A DNA stretch of 21,540 nucleotides from a virus, in the IMG/VR virus record IMGVR_UViG_3300030060_004778, positions 5,568 through 27,107 of that record, one strand, 5' to 3'. The notes beneath the pieces were generated by a model, which saw only the letters and a program-made list of their open reading frames with translations, had not been told where the DNA came from and did no database searches. A program made the translations under genes and the position numbers. Shown piece by piece: positions 8,828 to 16,080 of the stretch (positions within the stretch are counted from its first letter, which is position 1; every line of letters begins with the position of its first letter).

Positions 8828-9001
8828 CTACCTTGCTTTATGCATAACGCTTCTATTTTGAACTTTATCCATTTCTTTTTTTTCTTGTTCGTTTTTTAAC
8901 TCAAAAAATGCAGCCCAACCTATCATTTCCTCAACAGTTAATGTTTGACATAATTCACCAACAGATTTTTTTAATTCATTTGCTAATGAGTATATAAACA
9001 T
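8828..9001 (-). CDS. Tail assembly chaperone T frame (lambda gpT-like extension)
   Basis: This 57-codon frame (ATG 9001, stop TAG 8828-8830) lies just after the G-like gene and directly before the tape measure gene, where lambda encodes the T part of the G-T fusion. The motif LTVEEMIGWAAFFEL followed by a charged helix resembles the T domains of tail chaperones. It could be made as a G-T fusion by frameshifting or by re-initiation at ATG 9001, five bases after the G stop begins its last codon region; no Shine-Dalgarno site is visible upstream. Relative to G it is in the +1 (equivalently -2) frame. It is too short for routine gene calling and easily missed. Confidence 0.75.
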   Translation of the reverse strand: MFIYSLANELKKSVGELCQTLTVEEMIGWAAFFELKNEQEKKEMDKVQNRSVMHKAR

Positions 9002-9005
9002 CCAA

Positions 9006-9024
9006 TCAGGATTCGCTTTTTAAA
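9006..9024 (-). other. Candidate recoding region between chaperones G and T
   Basis: The last codons of G read TTA AAA AGC GAA TCC TGA. They contain a perfect -1 slippery heptamer in frame, T TTA AAA (9018-9024), but a -1 shift reaches a stop after eleven codons. The T frame opens only after a TAA at 9020-9022 and is the +1/-2 frame. A +1 slip of Lys-tRNA on AAA-A (9017-9020) or a +1 slip at TCC before the TGA stop would both enter T. Confidence 0.5.
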
Positions 9025-9365
9025 TCGGCTTTTGCCTCTTTAACCTCCTTATCTGATCCAGTTTCTACCATTGCCAATTGAATATCTTGCAACACAGAAG
9101 CAGCTACTTCTCTCCTTAAAAATACTTTATCGCCATCTGCAAATAATCTTTTACCTTCTTTGTCTAAAGCTTTTTCTATCATTAATTGCAAAGCAAAATC
9201 ACTAGTGTCATCAGTATTACTTTTTTTCTGTATCATTTCACGTTCTGCAATAGTCAATGGATGCCAATAAACAGTAAGTAAAATTTCATCATTTTTCTTT
9301 AAGTCAAATTTATAAAGTTGGCTAACACCAAATTTACTCTTAAGTAGGTCAACTGCTCTTGTCAT
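9006..9365 (-). CDS. G: Tail assembly chaperone, lambda gpG-like
   Basis: This 119-residue soluble, charged, mostly helical protein lies immediately upstream of the T frame and the tape measure gene, the fixed place of the G tail assembly chaperone in long-tailed phages. In lambda, G and the frameshifted G-T bind the tape measure protein and recruit tube subunits; neither stays in the virion. Features include an N-terminal segment with FDLKKNDEILLTVYW, a central ...PLTIAEREMIQKK, and an acidic/lysine-rich tail ending in VKEAKADLKSES. The phrase PLT-x-x-E is common in such chaperones. Function is assigned mainly by position and size with moderate sequence support. Confidence 0.75.
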   Translation of the reverse strand: MTRAVDLLKSKFGVSQLYKFDLKKNDEILLTVYWHPLTIAEREMIQKKSNTDDTSDFALQLMIEKALDKEGKRLFADGDKVFLRREVAASVLQDIQLAMVETGSDKEVKEAKADLKSES

Positions 9366-9391
9366 AATATTAGATAGCTATATGAATTATA

Positions 9392-9820
9392 TCAGCTATT
9401 TGCAAAAAAGGCACAAGATATTATTCCAAGAAAATGAGAACGATCTTCTATCTCTACAGGAGTAGGTCCATTTATTTCTCCTAATCTTGGTGAACAAGAA
9501 AATGGATCTGAGTAATTAGCAGCATTAATTGAGCTTAACCCATCAATTACTGCTTCACTTAGAGTTGATAAAACAGAAGAACCTTTACTCTTTGGTACAT
9601 AAATATTGCATTGAATTGCACCAGAATAATAATCTGATGCAGCACCTTGATTTTGTATGGTTGACTGAGAAAAAGTAATAGACGTTGTTATAAATTTTTT
9701 ATTTTTACCAGGAGTAGTATAATTTACATTATCGTAAATCATAAGAACAGTATTATCTGCTGCTATAACTGAATCAGTAATCACCTTTTCAAAAGCTGCT
9801 CTTACATTAACTAAAGTCAT
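9392..9820 (-). CDS. Tail terminator-like protein (lambda gpU-like)
   Basis: This 142-residue protein has the alpha-beta layout of tail terminators: an N-terminal helix (LVNVRAAFEKVI), a beta sheet with FITTSITFSQS, a strand CNIYVPKSKG, a helix SVLSTLSEAVIDGL, and a closing beta pair ending in GIISCAFFANS. Terminators cap the finished tail tube and attach it to the head. It overlaps the upstream neck gene by four bases and precedes the chaperones, the place of lambda U. In lambda the major tail gene V would come next; here it is absent from this position. Family is inferred from fold pattern and order. Confidence 0.65.
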   Translation of the reverse strand: MTLVNVRAAFEKVITDSVIAADNTVLMIYDNVNYTTPGKNKKFITTSITFSQSTIQNQGAASDYYSGAIQCNIYVPKSKGSSVLSTLSEAVIDGLSSINAANYSDPFSCSPRLGEINGPTPVEIEDRSHFLGIISCAFFANS

Positions 9821-10329
9821 AATTTTTTATATTTAGAACCTAGAGCTGAAGCATTTCGACCACCTTTAGTGCCTTTGAATAATACTTGTGATCCAGCTAC
9901 TCTTACGTCAGGGAAATTCATGTTTCTACCAAATACAAAATCAACTACTTTTTCTACTTCAGCTAGATAAGGAACAATAGTACTATTTTGTGAACCTAAA
10001 GCATACCTAGCATAATTTGCACGATTTCCAATAAAAACGGTTTCTCCAAACTTAAATGTTTTATCGAGTGGATATCTTGGTTCAATTTTTGGACTAACTT
10101 TAAGACCTTGACTTTTTTGTTTTTTTATTTCTAACCACGGAGATTGTATGTCTTGATCTGCTGGAGGCCTATAAGTATTTGCTTGCCAACTGGAAGCAAA
10201 AAAACCAGTATATTGAGGACTTTCTGCTGGTAAATCTGCAAGTATAGTTGATATTAAATTATTAAATTGTGTATTAAGTGTTCTTCTTGTTTCTTTTCTT
10301 ATAGAGTCTGTAATAGGAGTTTTGCTCAT
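9817..10329 (-). CDS. Neck / tail completion protein (HK97 gp10-like)
   Basis: This 170-residue protein follows the head-closure gene and precedes the terminator gene, as in HK97-type morphogenesis blocks. It contains TGFFASSWQ near residue 42 and FIGNRANYARYALG near residue 99, patterns typical of HK97 gp10-like tail completion or neck proteins, where an S-W strand and an N-x-x-x-Y-A-x-x-x-E/L segment are conserved. The C-terminus is basic and Gly-rich (FKGTKGGRNASALG). It overlaps both neighbours by one to four bases, implying translational coupling. The role is inferred from these motifs plus order. Confidence 0.7.
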   Translation of the reverse strand: MSKTPITDSIRKETRRTLNTQFNNLISTILADLPAESPQYTGFFASSWQANTYRPPADQDIQSPWLEIKKQKSQGLKVSPKIEPRYPLDKTFKFGETVFIGNRANYARYALGSQNSTIVPYLAEVEKVVDFVFGRNMNFPDVRVAGSQVLFKGTKGGRNASALGSKYKKL

Positions 10330-10715
10330 TAGAACCTCACTAATAAAGTAAATAAATAAGTTTGACCACCTTTTTTTGTGTCAATATCGACTATTTGTGC
10401 AGTTCTTGTACTACCTGCATAATTTAATATTATTTCATCTTCAAAGGTTGGTTGATTATTACCTATTAAATTAGGTGTTATGTATATTTTTGCTTGTCTT
10501 ATTTCTTTAGCTAAATCCTCTTCTGATTTAATAAATTCTATTGGAACTTTTATGTCAGCAAAGGTTGTATCAGTTGTAGTATAAGCACCAGTACTTGTGT
10601 TATAGCTGCCAGAAGCTTTTCTTGTGTAAGTAATAGTCGTATCTAAAGAGCTACCAAGTTCTGCTACCACTTTTTGTGCAACACTTTTAAATAATGAATC
10701 TAGTTGTCCTGCCAT
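10329..10715 (-). CDS. Head closure / stopper-like protein
   Basis: This 128-residue, beta-rich protein lies between the connector and neck genes and overlaps each by one base. Seen directly are a helical N-terminus (LDSLFKSVAQKVVAELG), a strand with TTITYTRKASG, FADIKVPIEFIKSEEDLAKEIRQ shortened here as V-P-I-E-F-I then a helix, the strand AKIYITPNLIG, and a final LFTLLVRF. This resembles the small SPP1 gp16 / HK97 gp7-like head-closure family, whose ring gates the portal channel after packaging. Sequence similarity is too weak by eye to name a family firmly. Confidence 0.6.
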   Translation of the reverse strand: MAGQLDSLFKSVAQKVVAELGSSLDTTITYTRKASGSYNTSTGAYTTTDTTFADIKVPIEFIKSEEDLAKEIRQAKIYITPNLIGNNQPTFEDEIILNYAGSTRTAQIVDIDTKKGGQTYLFTLLVRF

Positions 10716-11245
10716 TATCCTCTAACCACTCTCATTTGAAAACTTCCTGCTCCTCCTAGTATATACGCACCCATGTAACTTTGAAGCCAGGGGTAAACAT
10801 CAAAAATATTATTAATACTACCAGTTCCCTGACTAGATAAATTGTATTTAACTTGAATATCACCTAACCTTACTTCTGAAAAATTGCCATCTTTACCTGT
10901 AGTACCAGTTATTGCACCTGTATCATTAGCCAAAGCTCTTGCCAGTTCAAACTGTGCAAACTTAATATTATTAGGTATTAAACTGCAAGATAATTCAACT
11001 CCATCTACTTCATAATTATTTCTTGGAAATTTTAAAGCTTGTCCATCATCACATCTATCTCCAAGAAAAACAAAACTATCAATCCATCTGGTAGCTGATA
11101 TGAGTGATCTATTCTTTTGATCATCTGTCTTATTTGTCCAAGTAGAAGAATCAGGAACGGTTTCAAAGTAGCTGTTAGCTTCAGCCAAAGTGACATAGCT
11201 ATTAGCATTAGCATCTTTTATGGTTGCATTTATGGTAGCTGCCAC
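10715..11245 (-). CDS. Head-tail connector (adaptor) protein, DnaT-like fold
   Basis: This 176-residue protein is the first gene after the capsid terminator. It has the typical start of DnaT-like / gp6-type head-tail adaptors: NSYVTLAEANSYF, then ALISATRWIDS-type helix (here RSLISATRWIDSFVFLG), then the patch ALKFPRNN, and IKFAQFELARALAND in the next helix. These adaptors form the ring directly below the portal. The Gly-rich C-terminus (GAYILGGAGSFQMRV) is also usual. A one-base overlap links it to the closure gene. Confidence is good from motif order and context. Confidence 0.8.
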   Translation of the reverse strand: MAATINATIKDANANSYVTLAEANSYFETVPDSSTWTNKTDDQKNRSLISATRWIDSFVFLGDRCDDGQALKFPRNNYEVDGVELSCSLIPNNIKFAQFELARALANDTGAITGTTGKDGNFSEVRLGDIQVKYNLSSQGTGSINNIFDVYPWLQSYMGAYILGGAGSFQMRVVRG

Positions 11246-11282
11246 GATAAATAATTTATTTTAGTTTTATTGTAGCGTAAAG

Positions 11283-11312
11283 AAAAAACCCCACCAATAA
11301 TTGATGAGGTTT
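11283..11312 (-). terminator. Rho-independent terminator after the major capsid gene
   Basis: Read on the minus strand, AAACCTCATC and GGTGGGGTTT form a 10-bp stem with G-T wobbles around a 7-base loop, followed by a run of T. It lies 30 bases after the capsid stop, so it probably ends or attenuates a capsid-rich transcript before the lower-dose connector and tail genes. Confidence 0.8.
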
Positions 11313-11341
11313 CGTTATGACCGACAATAATAATCTTACGA

Positions 11342-12418
11342 TTATAAAGTGCTGGTATCAAGTGGTGAGTTAACTGTTAACTGAACGATGGGGATTAAAT
11401 CTACATCGTATGTTGCAGCCCACTTAGCTTTTGCTCCTAAGTTGGAGTTTGTTGGGTTGTCAGCAGCGTCATTCCACTTAGTACCCATAATGTGATAAGT
11501 GCTGTGATAATCAACAGATAATACATCTTGCTTAGAAAGAATATTTCTTTCAGCTTCAATATTAAGATCTTGCTGAACACCTTCAAGAATTGTGCCTGAC
11601 TTAAGTAAGTAGCAGTAAAACTCGATTTGATGACCTGAAGAACCTGGCTGAACAGAATTAACAGAAGAATCAACAACTACGTTCATTCCTGCAAATTGTC
11701 CAACACTTCTTTCGTCAATGCCAACACCACCGCCACCCCATTGGATGCCAGTACCAGTTGATAATGCAGAAGTAGAGAATGTCAACATACCAACCTGATA
11801 TAGGTAGTAAGCAACAGATGGATGAACTACGATTGTATCTAATTCTTCACCTCTTTCTCCAAGAAGATTACGTCCTTTAGCAACTGCTGATGCAGTTAGG
11901 AAGTTTGTTTCAGTAGCACTTGTACCAGCTTTTGCTAAATCAAGAGCGTTAGCTGATAATGCTGTACCAAATAAACCATGAAGTTGGTAGAACAAACGTG
12001 TTGAGTTATTCTTGTTGATTGCATCTGCAAGCTGATTACGGATATGACCCATTGGATCTTCACCAGCAGCTAACTTAGCAATATCATCCACAGCGTATGC
12101 AAAACCTCTATGACAGATAGTTGCGATCTGTGTTCCTGTACCAATTTTTTGTGGTGTTAAGAAACCAGCATTACCAGTACCCCAAGTTGCTGTACCATCT
12201 AAGATCTCCTCAGTTGGAGCAATTGGGTTAAATTCTGGAACTTGTATTCTTGTTCCACCTTCTCTTGAATCGAGAAGTGCGTTACGAACCACAGCACCAC
12301 TTCTTATGAAGGCACTACGTTCTTTTACGGCTTCAGATACATAAGCACTGAAATTATTTCTCTTTACGATATCCGCTAATAGGACACCGCCAGAGTAATT
12401 CTGTAGCGGAGCAGCCAT
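11342..12418 (-). CDS. Major capsid protein (HK97 fold, Gp13/P22-coat-like group)
   Basis: This 358-residue protein follows the scaffold gene. Its early region SGGVLLADIVKRNNFS, the segment RIQVPEFNPI, a WGTGN turn, ICHRGFAYAVDDIAKLAAGEDPM shortened to A-V-D-D-x-A-x-x-x-x-G-x-D-P, and LDTIVVHPSVAYYL fit major capsid proteins of the Gp13-like/phage coat group within the HK97 fold. No separate delta domain or protease gene is visible, so the scaffold may be released by other means. A ribosome site (AAGGA) lies just upstream of ATG 12418. It is bounded by its own leader and a strong terminator, consistent with high expression. Confidence 0.88.
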   Translation of the reverse strand: MAAPLQNYSGGVLLADIVKRNNFSAYVSEAVKERSAFIRSGAVVRNALLDSREGGTRIQVPEFNPIAPTEEILDGTATWGTGNAGFLTPQKIGTGTQIATICHRGFAYAVDDIAKLAAGEDPMGHIRNQLADAINKNNSTRLFYQLHGLFGTALSANALDLAKAGTSATETNFLTASAVAKGRNLLGERGEELDTIVVHPSVAYYLYQVGMLTFSTSALSTGTGIQWGGGGVGIDERSVGQFAGMNVVVDSSVNSVQPGSSGHQIEFYCYLLKSGTILEGVQQDLNIEAERNILSKQDVLSVDYHSTYHIMGTKWNDAADNPTNSNLGAKAKWAATYDVDLIPIVQLTVNSPLDTSTL

Positions 12419-12486
12419 CAGAAATCCTTTTTTGTTGTTTGCGATCCCCTAGTCACGGACAAGGGCATTAGTCTCACGGAAACTAA
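12419..12486 (-). promoter_or_regulatory. Capsid gene leader with ribosome site and near-direct repeats
   Basis: The only sizeable gap between scaffold and capsid genes contains TAGTCACGGA (12450-12459) and TAGTCTCACGGA (12469-12480), two near-identical repeats, and a possible CCCT/AGGG hairpin. On the minus strand AAGGA precedes the capsid ATG by about six bases. A regulatory or mRNA-stabilising role is inference. Confidence 0.4.
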
Positions 12487-13206
12487 TTAATTTTGTTGAG
12501 CCTCTCTCTTGAGCACTGCTGCAAGTTCAGGGTTCTGATCTGATAGTAGCATTTGTTGAGTCACATTGCCTGTTTTCCAGGGGTTATCAGTGCCTCCAGA
12601 AACATTTGCTATTGGACTAGGTTTAGCTCCCATTCCAGCAGCAGTACTTGGCTTAAAATGATGCTCCCAACCACTACCAGGATTTTTAAGACTTGTGAGA
12701 TAACTAGTTAAATCTTGTTCAACTCCACCATTTAGAATAACTACTTTGCCTTCTGCATTTTTTTGTAATTTATCCTGTAATAAAGATAAAGTCTGCTCTG
12801 CATTTATAGCTCCAAGATTACTTATAGCTGAAAGTGCAGTTGTTTTTGTAGAAGCAACTTCATTAGAAGTTCTCATGTCTTCTAACTGTTGAGATAAAGT
12901 AGAAATCTGCTGTTCTTTCTCTTGGTTAGTTTTATTTGCTTCTTCCCAAAGAGTTTTCCATTGACCTTGATCTTCTAACTCTTGTTTTCGTTTGTCTTCT
13001 TTTTGTTTGTAAACTTCATCGAGTTTACCTTTAATACCTTTAAATTTTTCTTCACCATCAGCAACTTGTTTTTTAAGTGCAGTTAATTGTTCTTCATACT
13101 GTTGTTTAACAGAATCAAGATTTGGTGCTTCAGGTTGTGAAGGAGTGTCAGTCACGGACTGTTCAGTACTGGTCACAGACTCAGGCTGAATTACTTTTTC
13201 TTCCAT
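12487..13206 (-). CDS. Capsid scaffolding protein
   Basis: This 239-residue protein is acidic and Gln/Glu/Lys-rich, and is placed directly before the capsid gene, as scaffolds are. Residues 1-30 are low-complexity Ser/Thr/Pro/Glu. Residues 33-115 form a long coiled coil (QQYEEQLTALKKQVADGEEK and on). The middle contains WKTLWEEANK, and the C-terminus has disordered Gly/Pro/Ser segments with GGTDNPWKTG and LLSDQNPELAAVLK. The NPW(K)xG near the end is common in scaffold proteins of this type and likely contacts the coat protein. It should be removed from the mature head. No protease domain is fused. Confidence 0.85.
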   Translation of the reverse strand: MEEKVIQPESVTSTEQSVTDTPSQPEAPNLDSVKQQYEEQLTALKKQVADGEEKFKGIKGKLDEVYKQKEDKRKQELEDQGQWKTLWEEANKTNQEKEQQISTLSQQLEDMRTSNEVASTKTTALSAISNLGAINAEQTLSLLQDKLQKNAEGKVVILNGGVEQDLTSYLTSLKNPGSGWEHHFKPSTAAGMGAKPSPIANVSGGTDNPWKTGNVTQQMLLSDQNPELAAVLKREAQQN

Positions 13207-13208
13207 AC

Positions 13209-13364
13209 TTATGCTTCAGTTGTTTCGGTTGTAGTGGTTTTCTTTTTTGATTTTGTTGTAGTTGTTTTTGTTTCACCAGAAAGTGCTTCTGCTGTGGGAT
13301 GCTCAACTACTTCCCATTTGTAAGATCCATCAGATTGAAGAACCCTATCTACTGATCCAGGCAT
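13209..13364 (-). CDS. Small conserved-looking protein, 51 aa, between portal and scaffold
   Basis: This 51-codon frame starts at ATG 13364 and stops two bases before the scaffold start. The N-terminal half, VLQSDGSYKWEVVEH, reads as a compact beta hairpin. The C-terminal half is a Thr/Lys low-complexity tail with KSKKKTTTTETTEA. Similar short proteins sit beside capsid genes in marine phages, from memory. It fills the otherwise empty gap between portal and scaffold, which supports its being real. Function is unknown; no ribosome site is evident. Confidence 0.65.
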   Translation of the reverse strand: MPGSVDRVLQSDGSYKWEVVEHPTAEALSGETKTTTTKSKKKTTTTETTEA

Positions 13365-13399
13365 AAATTTTTTATGTACTTAGCTATCAGTTTATCAAA

Positions 13400-14842
13400 T
13401 TATTCAGATTTGACCTCATTTGCTGTTGGAAGAACTTCACCTTGAACTAAAATATCTCTAAATTCTTCTCTATCTATTACCTGTTGATCAAATAAGGAAG
13501 TCAACGCTGTAATATCCTGTCCAATTAATCTTTCAATATCAAAATCTCTACTAATTTTTACTTCTGGTGGTTCAATACCTACATATTGAGCAGATAAATT
13601 AAAAGATTTTTGAAGTTTCTGTTCTAATTCCATAGATACCATTGCAAGCATTGAATTTGTATCAACACGATCTAAGCGTCTAGCATCTGCTGATTCTGCT
13701 ACAAACTTTTGTTGTGATAACGTACTGATACCTAGCGTAGCCATTTGCATCTGTAGTTCCTTAATTTCAGCAGATTGAGCATCAAAAGCACTAGAAGCTG
13801 GTTCTACATAATAAATTTTATTTCCAGGTTGTGTTGCCATTGCATAGTTGACAGAAATAGCAATATCTTTTGTTTGATCATCATATCCCTCCATTACAAG
13901 CATGGGTTGAGATGCAACATGTAAACTATGCATTAAATCTGCTTGCCTTTGATAATGTGCAATATTTAAATGTGCAATATCTAATAAAGGTGGTTTGCTA
14001 ACTAAATTATCTACTTTACCGCTATAAATTGTTACTAAAGGAACTTCACCTAATGAAAATTCTCCAGATTCAACTTGTTTATAATTTTCATCAGCAGTAC
14101 CACTTGTAAAATCACCAGAATAACTTCCATCATCCATGTCATACATATCTTCAGTTTGCGATGTCTTTCTAAATAATCTATATCTACCTGGTTCTATAAC
14201 TCTTACTTGATCAAATACCTTTTCTCCAAACTCTCCATCTGGCAAAACAGCTTTCTCTGCAATCCTAGCCTGTATTAATTTTCCATAATTTGATTCTCTA
14301 TCTAATCTCCAGCCATAAAGATTAGTTGGATCAACTTCTATCCAATAAGGTCTGCGATCCTGTGCTCTTTCTTCAGCTAAACTTCTTGCTCCAGAAGGTG
14401 CAGGATAATCTACTAAAATATGACTTTGACCATAAGTAAGAGAACACATAAGAACTCTTCTTGCATATTCATCTAAATCTGACCCACAACCATCAACATC
14501 CATTTTAAACATATCAGTCCAATATGGATCTCCAATTAATGTTATTGGTTTTCTTAAAACTAACCCTGTAGCTGCTCTTAATAATCTTTGAGTAAACGGT
14601 GAGAATACTGATCTTTGTACTCTTGATGCGTATGCACTGAAATCTTCTCTAGGTTCTATGGGCAAAAATATTTCACTGTTATCTCTTAAATAATCTGTTC
14701 CTTCTGTAACAGCTTTCATTATTTCCCAACCTTGAAGCATATCCAATACTGCTCTAGTTCTAGTAAAAGGACTATCTACACCACCAATAGTATTTGATGA
14801 TGTGATTGTTGTTCTAAGTGGACCTGGAATTGAATAAGTCAT
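13400..14842 (-). CDS. Portal protein (DUF4055-type)
   Basis: This 480-residue protein forms the ring at the packaging vertex through which DNA enters and leaves. The sequence matches the DUF4055 portal group: SPFTQRLLRAATGLVLRKP (residues 80-98 or so), YARRVLMCSLTYGQSHILVDYP, then WIEVDPTNLYGWRLD, LGEVPLVTIYSG, and in the long helices LDIAHLNIAHYQRQADLMHSLH and ATLGISTLSQQKFVAESADARR shortened here to S-A-x-A-R-R-L-D. Length is usual for the family. It follows an 89-aa basic protein by one base. Confidence is high. Confidence 0.92.
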   Translation of the reverse strand: MTYSIPGPLRTTITSSNTIGGVDSPFTRTRAVLDMLQGWEIMKAVTEGTDYLRDNSEIFLPIEPREDFSAYASRVQRSVFSPFTQRLLRAATGLVLRKPITLIGDPYWTDMFKMDVDGCGSDLDEYARRVLMCSLTYGQSHILVDYPAPSGARSLAEERAQDRRPYWIEVDPTNLYGWRLDRESNYGKLIQARIAEKAVLPDGEFGEKVFDQVRVIEPGRYRLFRKTSQTEDMYDMDDGSYSGDFTSGTADENYKQVESGEFSLGEVPLVTIYSGKVDNLVSKPPLLDIAHLNIAHYQRQADLMHSLHVASQPMLVMEGYDDQTKDIAISVNYAMATQPGNKIYYVEPASSAFDAQSAEIKELQMQMATLGISTLSQQKFVAESADARRLDRVDTNSMLAMVSMELEQKLQKSFNLSAQYVGIEPPEVKISRDFDIERLIGQDITALTSLFDQQVIDREEFRDILVQGEVLPTANEVKSE

Positions 14843-14843
14843 T

Positions 14844-15113
14844 TCAACATCTCCATCGTTTTAATGCTAACGCTTTTCTTGTAGGCCTACCCTTTTTATC
14901 CTTTAATGGTCCAGGCATCCCAGACATTCTTGCACAAAAACTCTTTCTTCTTGCTTTTTCTTTTGGTGTTAAATTCTTTTTCTTAGTAACAGGTGCTTTT
15001 AAATTACTTCCAGTTGCAGCATTATATTTCTTTCGACCTTTAGCAGTCAGCCCACCTTTCTTAGACTTTTCACCTCTTCCTATTGATAAACTGACTCCTT
15101 TCTTTCGTGGCAT
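14844..15113 (-). CDS. Small basic phage protein, 89 aa (DUF6321-like)
   Basis: This very basic 89-residue protein has two recognisable blocks: GGLTAKGRKKYNAATGSNLK (residues 20-39) and RKSFCARMSGMPGPL...KGRPTRKALALKRW toward the end. These resemble a phage family that I recall as DUF6321, found in several tailed phages with structural or packaging gene neighbours. The repeated Lys/Arg and the K-G-R-P-T-R motif suggest nucleic-acid contact, but this is inference. It starts in a TAATG overlap with the 49-aa gene and ends one base before the portal start. Function is unknown. Confidence 0.8.
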   Translation of the reverse strand: MPRKKGVSLSIGRGEKSKKGGLTAKGRKKYNAATGSNLKAPVTKKKNLTPKEKARRKSFCARMSGMPGPLKDKKGRPTRKALALKRWRC

Positions 15114-15262
15114 TATTTTCCTACTTTAGCTTGTGCCTTTTTATGGGCTTGAGTAAAAGTATCTCCTGCTCTCATACGTATTTTCATAAACTCCATGTGT
15201 TTGTCACTATGGTGTTCAGAATGTTCTTTTAATTTATTTTTTTGACGAGTAGTTAACTTCAT
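15113..15262 (-). CDS. Small His/Lys-rich protein, 49 aa
   Basis: This 49-codon frame starts at ATG 15262, inside an ATGA overlap with the preceding 41-aa gene, and stops in a TAATG overlap with the 89-aa gene. A GAGGA ribosome site lies about six bases upstream. The sequence begins MKLTTRQKNKLKEHSEHHSD and has KHMEFMKIRM then TFTQAHKKAQAKVGK. Two short amphipathic basic helices are likely. Very similar small proteins occur in marine phage genomes, as I recall, without assigned function. The coupled overlaps on both sides support its being translated. Confidence 0.75.
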   Translation of the reverse strand: MKLTTRQKNKLKEHSEHHSDKHMEFMKIRMRAGDTFTQAHKKAQAKVGK

Positions 15263-15384
15263 TTCTTTTTCCTCTTTTTTTTCTTGGTACGTAATTTCTT
15301 TAAATCAGCAGCCGTAATCTTATCTCTTGGAGGTGCAACAGCAGCAAGCTTACGTTGCTTTGCAGAATAAGATGTTTTAGGCAT
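15259..15384 (-). CDS. Small Lys-rich protein, 41 aa
   Basis: This 41-codon frame starts at ATG 15384, in a TAATG overlap with the stop of the putative major tail gene, and ends TGA in an ATGA overlap with the 49-aa gene. It reads MPKTSYSAKQRKLAAVAPPR, then DKITAADLKKLR, and ends in a nearly pure lysine/arginine tail of nine residues. The AAVAPPRDKITAADLK core looks conserved in marine phage proteins from memory. The function is unknown; the tail could bind DNA. Confidence 0.72.
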   Translation of the reverse strand: MPKTSYSAKQRKLAAVAPPRDKITAADLKKLRTKKKKRKKK

Positions 15385-15803
15385 TAGATATCAAATGCAG
15401 TTACAGGACCACTCATTTGAAAGCTCAAAGAAATAGTTTCGATATCACCAGTAGTTGCAGTTACAGAAGCACCTGTAACAATTCCATTAAATTCTAATTT
15501 TTTGTTACCACTTGTATCTAAAAACAGATGAAACTTAGCATCAGCAGGGTCTTCTGTTGTAACAATATCAGAAATAATACTTGCAGTAGCATCACCAGAT
15601 GTTGCAGTGTAAAGAACATCAACAGATCCAGTACCAGAAATTAAGCTACCTACATACTTTCTAGCAGTATCGCCTTGAGCAGTACATTCCAAAGTATCTT
15701 TTGTAAGATCCATTGACCAAGCAGTAGTAGATGCTATAGCAGCAGGAGTGCTACCAGAAGCATGAAAGGCTACTGAACCTTCTTCACCACGAAAAAATGC
15801 CAT
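15384..15803 (-). CDS. Putative major tail (tube) protein, 139 aa
   Basis: This 139-residue beta-rich protein looks like a major tail tube subunit. It begins FFRGEEGSVAF, then WSMDLTKDTLECTAQGDTAR (around residues 29-48), RKYVGSLISGTGSVDVLY, and ends with GDIETISLSFQMSGPV. The pattern W-S-x-D-x-x-K-D-x-L-x-x-T, a central S-G-x-G-S turn, and a final strand F-Q-x-S-G is typical for this protein type. No other tail tube candidate exists in the structural block. It is displaced: lambda-like order would put it between terminator (9392-9820) and chaperone G. Here it lies between terminase and portal among tiny basic genes. Confidence 0.75.
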   Translation of the reverse strand: MAFFRGEEGSVAFHASGSTPAAIASTTAWSMDLTKDTLECTAQGDTARKYVGSLISGTGSVDVLYTATSGDATASIISDIVTTEDPADAKFHLFLDTSGNKKLEFNGIVTGASVTATTGDIETISLSFQMSGPVTAFDI

Positions 15804-15835
15804 TATTCTAAGAAAAAAGAGTATTTATAGATAGT

Positions 15836-15976
15836 TTAACCTGTTGTTGACTTTTTCACAGTATCTTTTTTGTTATTTTCTAAATATTGTTTACATCTGT
15901 TATCCCATAAGGCAGGATTACGTTTTCCTTTAACAGCTTCAATAGCGTCAAGCATTTCTGAGGATAATTCAGTCAT
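15836..15976 (-). CDS. Small hypothetical protein, 46 aa
   Basis: This 46-codon frame starts at ATG 15976, within an ATGA overlap with the 35-aa gene, and stops 33 bases before the tail protein start. It begins MTELSSEMLDAIEAVKGKRN and contains PALWDNRCKQYLENNKK before a Lys/Ser/Thr tail. One helix followed by a W-D-x-R-C patch is visible. Coupled overlap and position in a run of short genes support it. Function is unknown. Confidence 0.68.
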   Translation of the reverse strand: MTELSSEMLDAIEAVKGKRNPALWDNRCKQYLENNKKDTVKKSTTG

Positions 15977-16080
15977 TTCTTTTTTGATTTTGTTGATTTT
16001 TTAGTAGATTTTTTCTTTTTGTTCTTACGAACAGCAGAAACATAACCCATACACCTACTCATAGCAGCAGATTTAGCCAT
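15973..16080 (-). CDS. Small Lys-rich protein, 35 aa
   Basis: This 35-codon frame starts at ATG 16080 with a strong AAGGAG ribosome site about seven bases upstream, and ends in an ATGA overlap with the 46-aa gene. It reads MAKSAAMSRCMGYVSAVRKN and continues as a Lys/Ser/Thr tail. The good ribosome site makes translation likely despite the size. The basic tail matches that of its neighbours. Function is unknown. Confidence 0.7.
   Translation of the reverse strand: MAKSAAMSRCMGYVSAVRKNKKKKSTKKSTKSKKK

Noticed and set aside
9018-9024. Productive -1 frameshift on T TTA AAA as in lambda G/GT
   Set aside because: The -1 frame stops after eleven codons and does not enter the T frame in the sequence as given.
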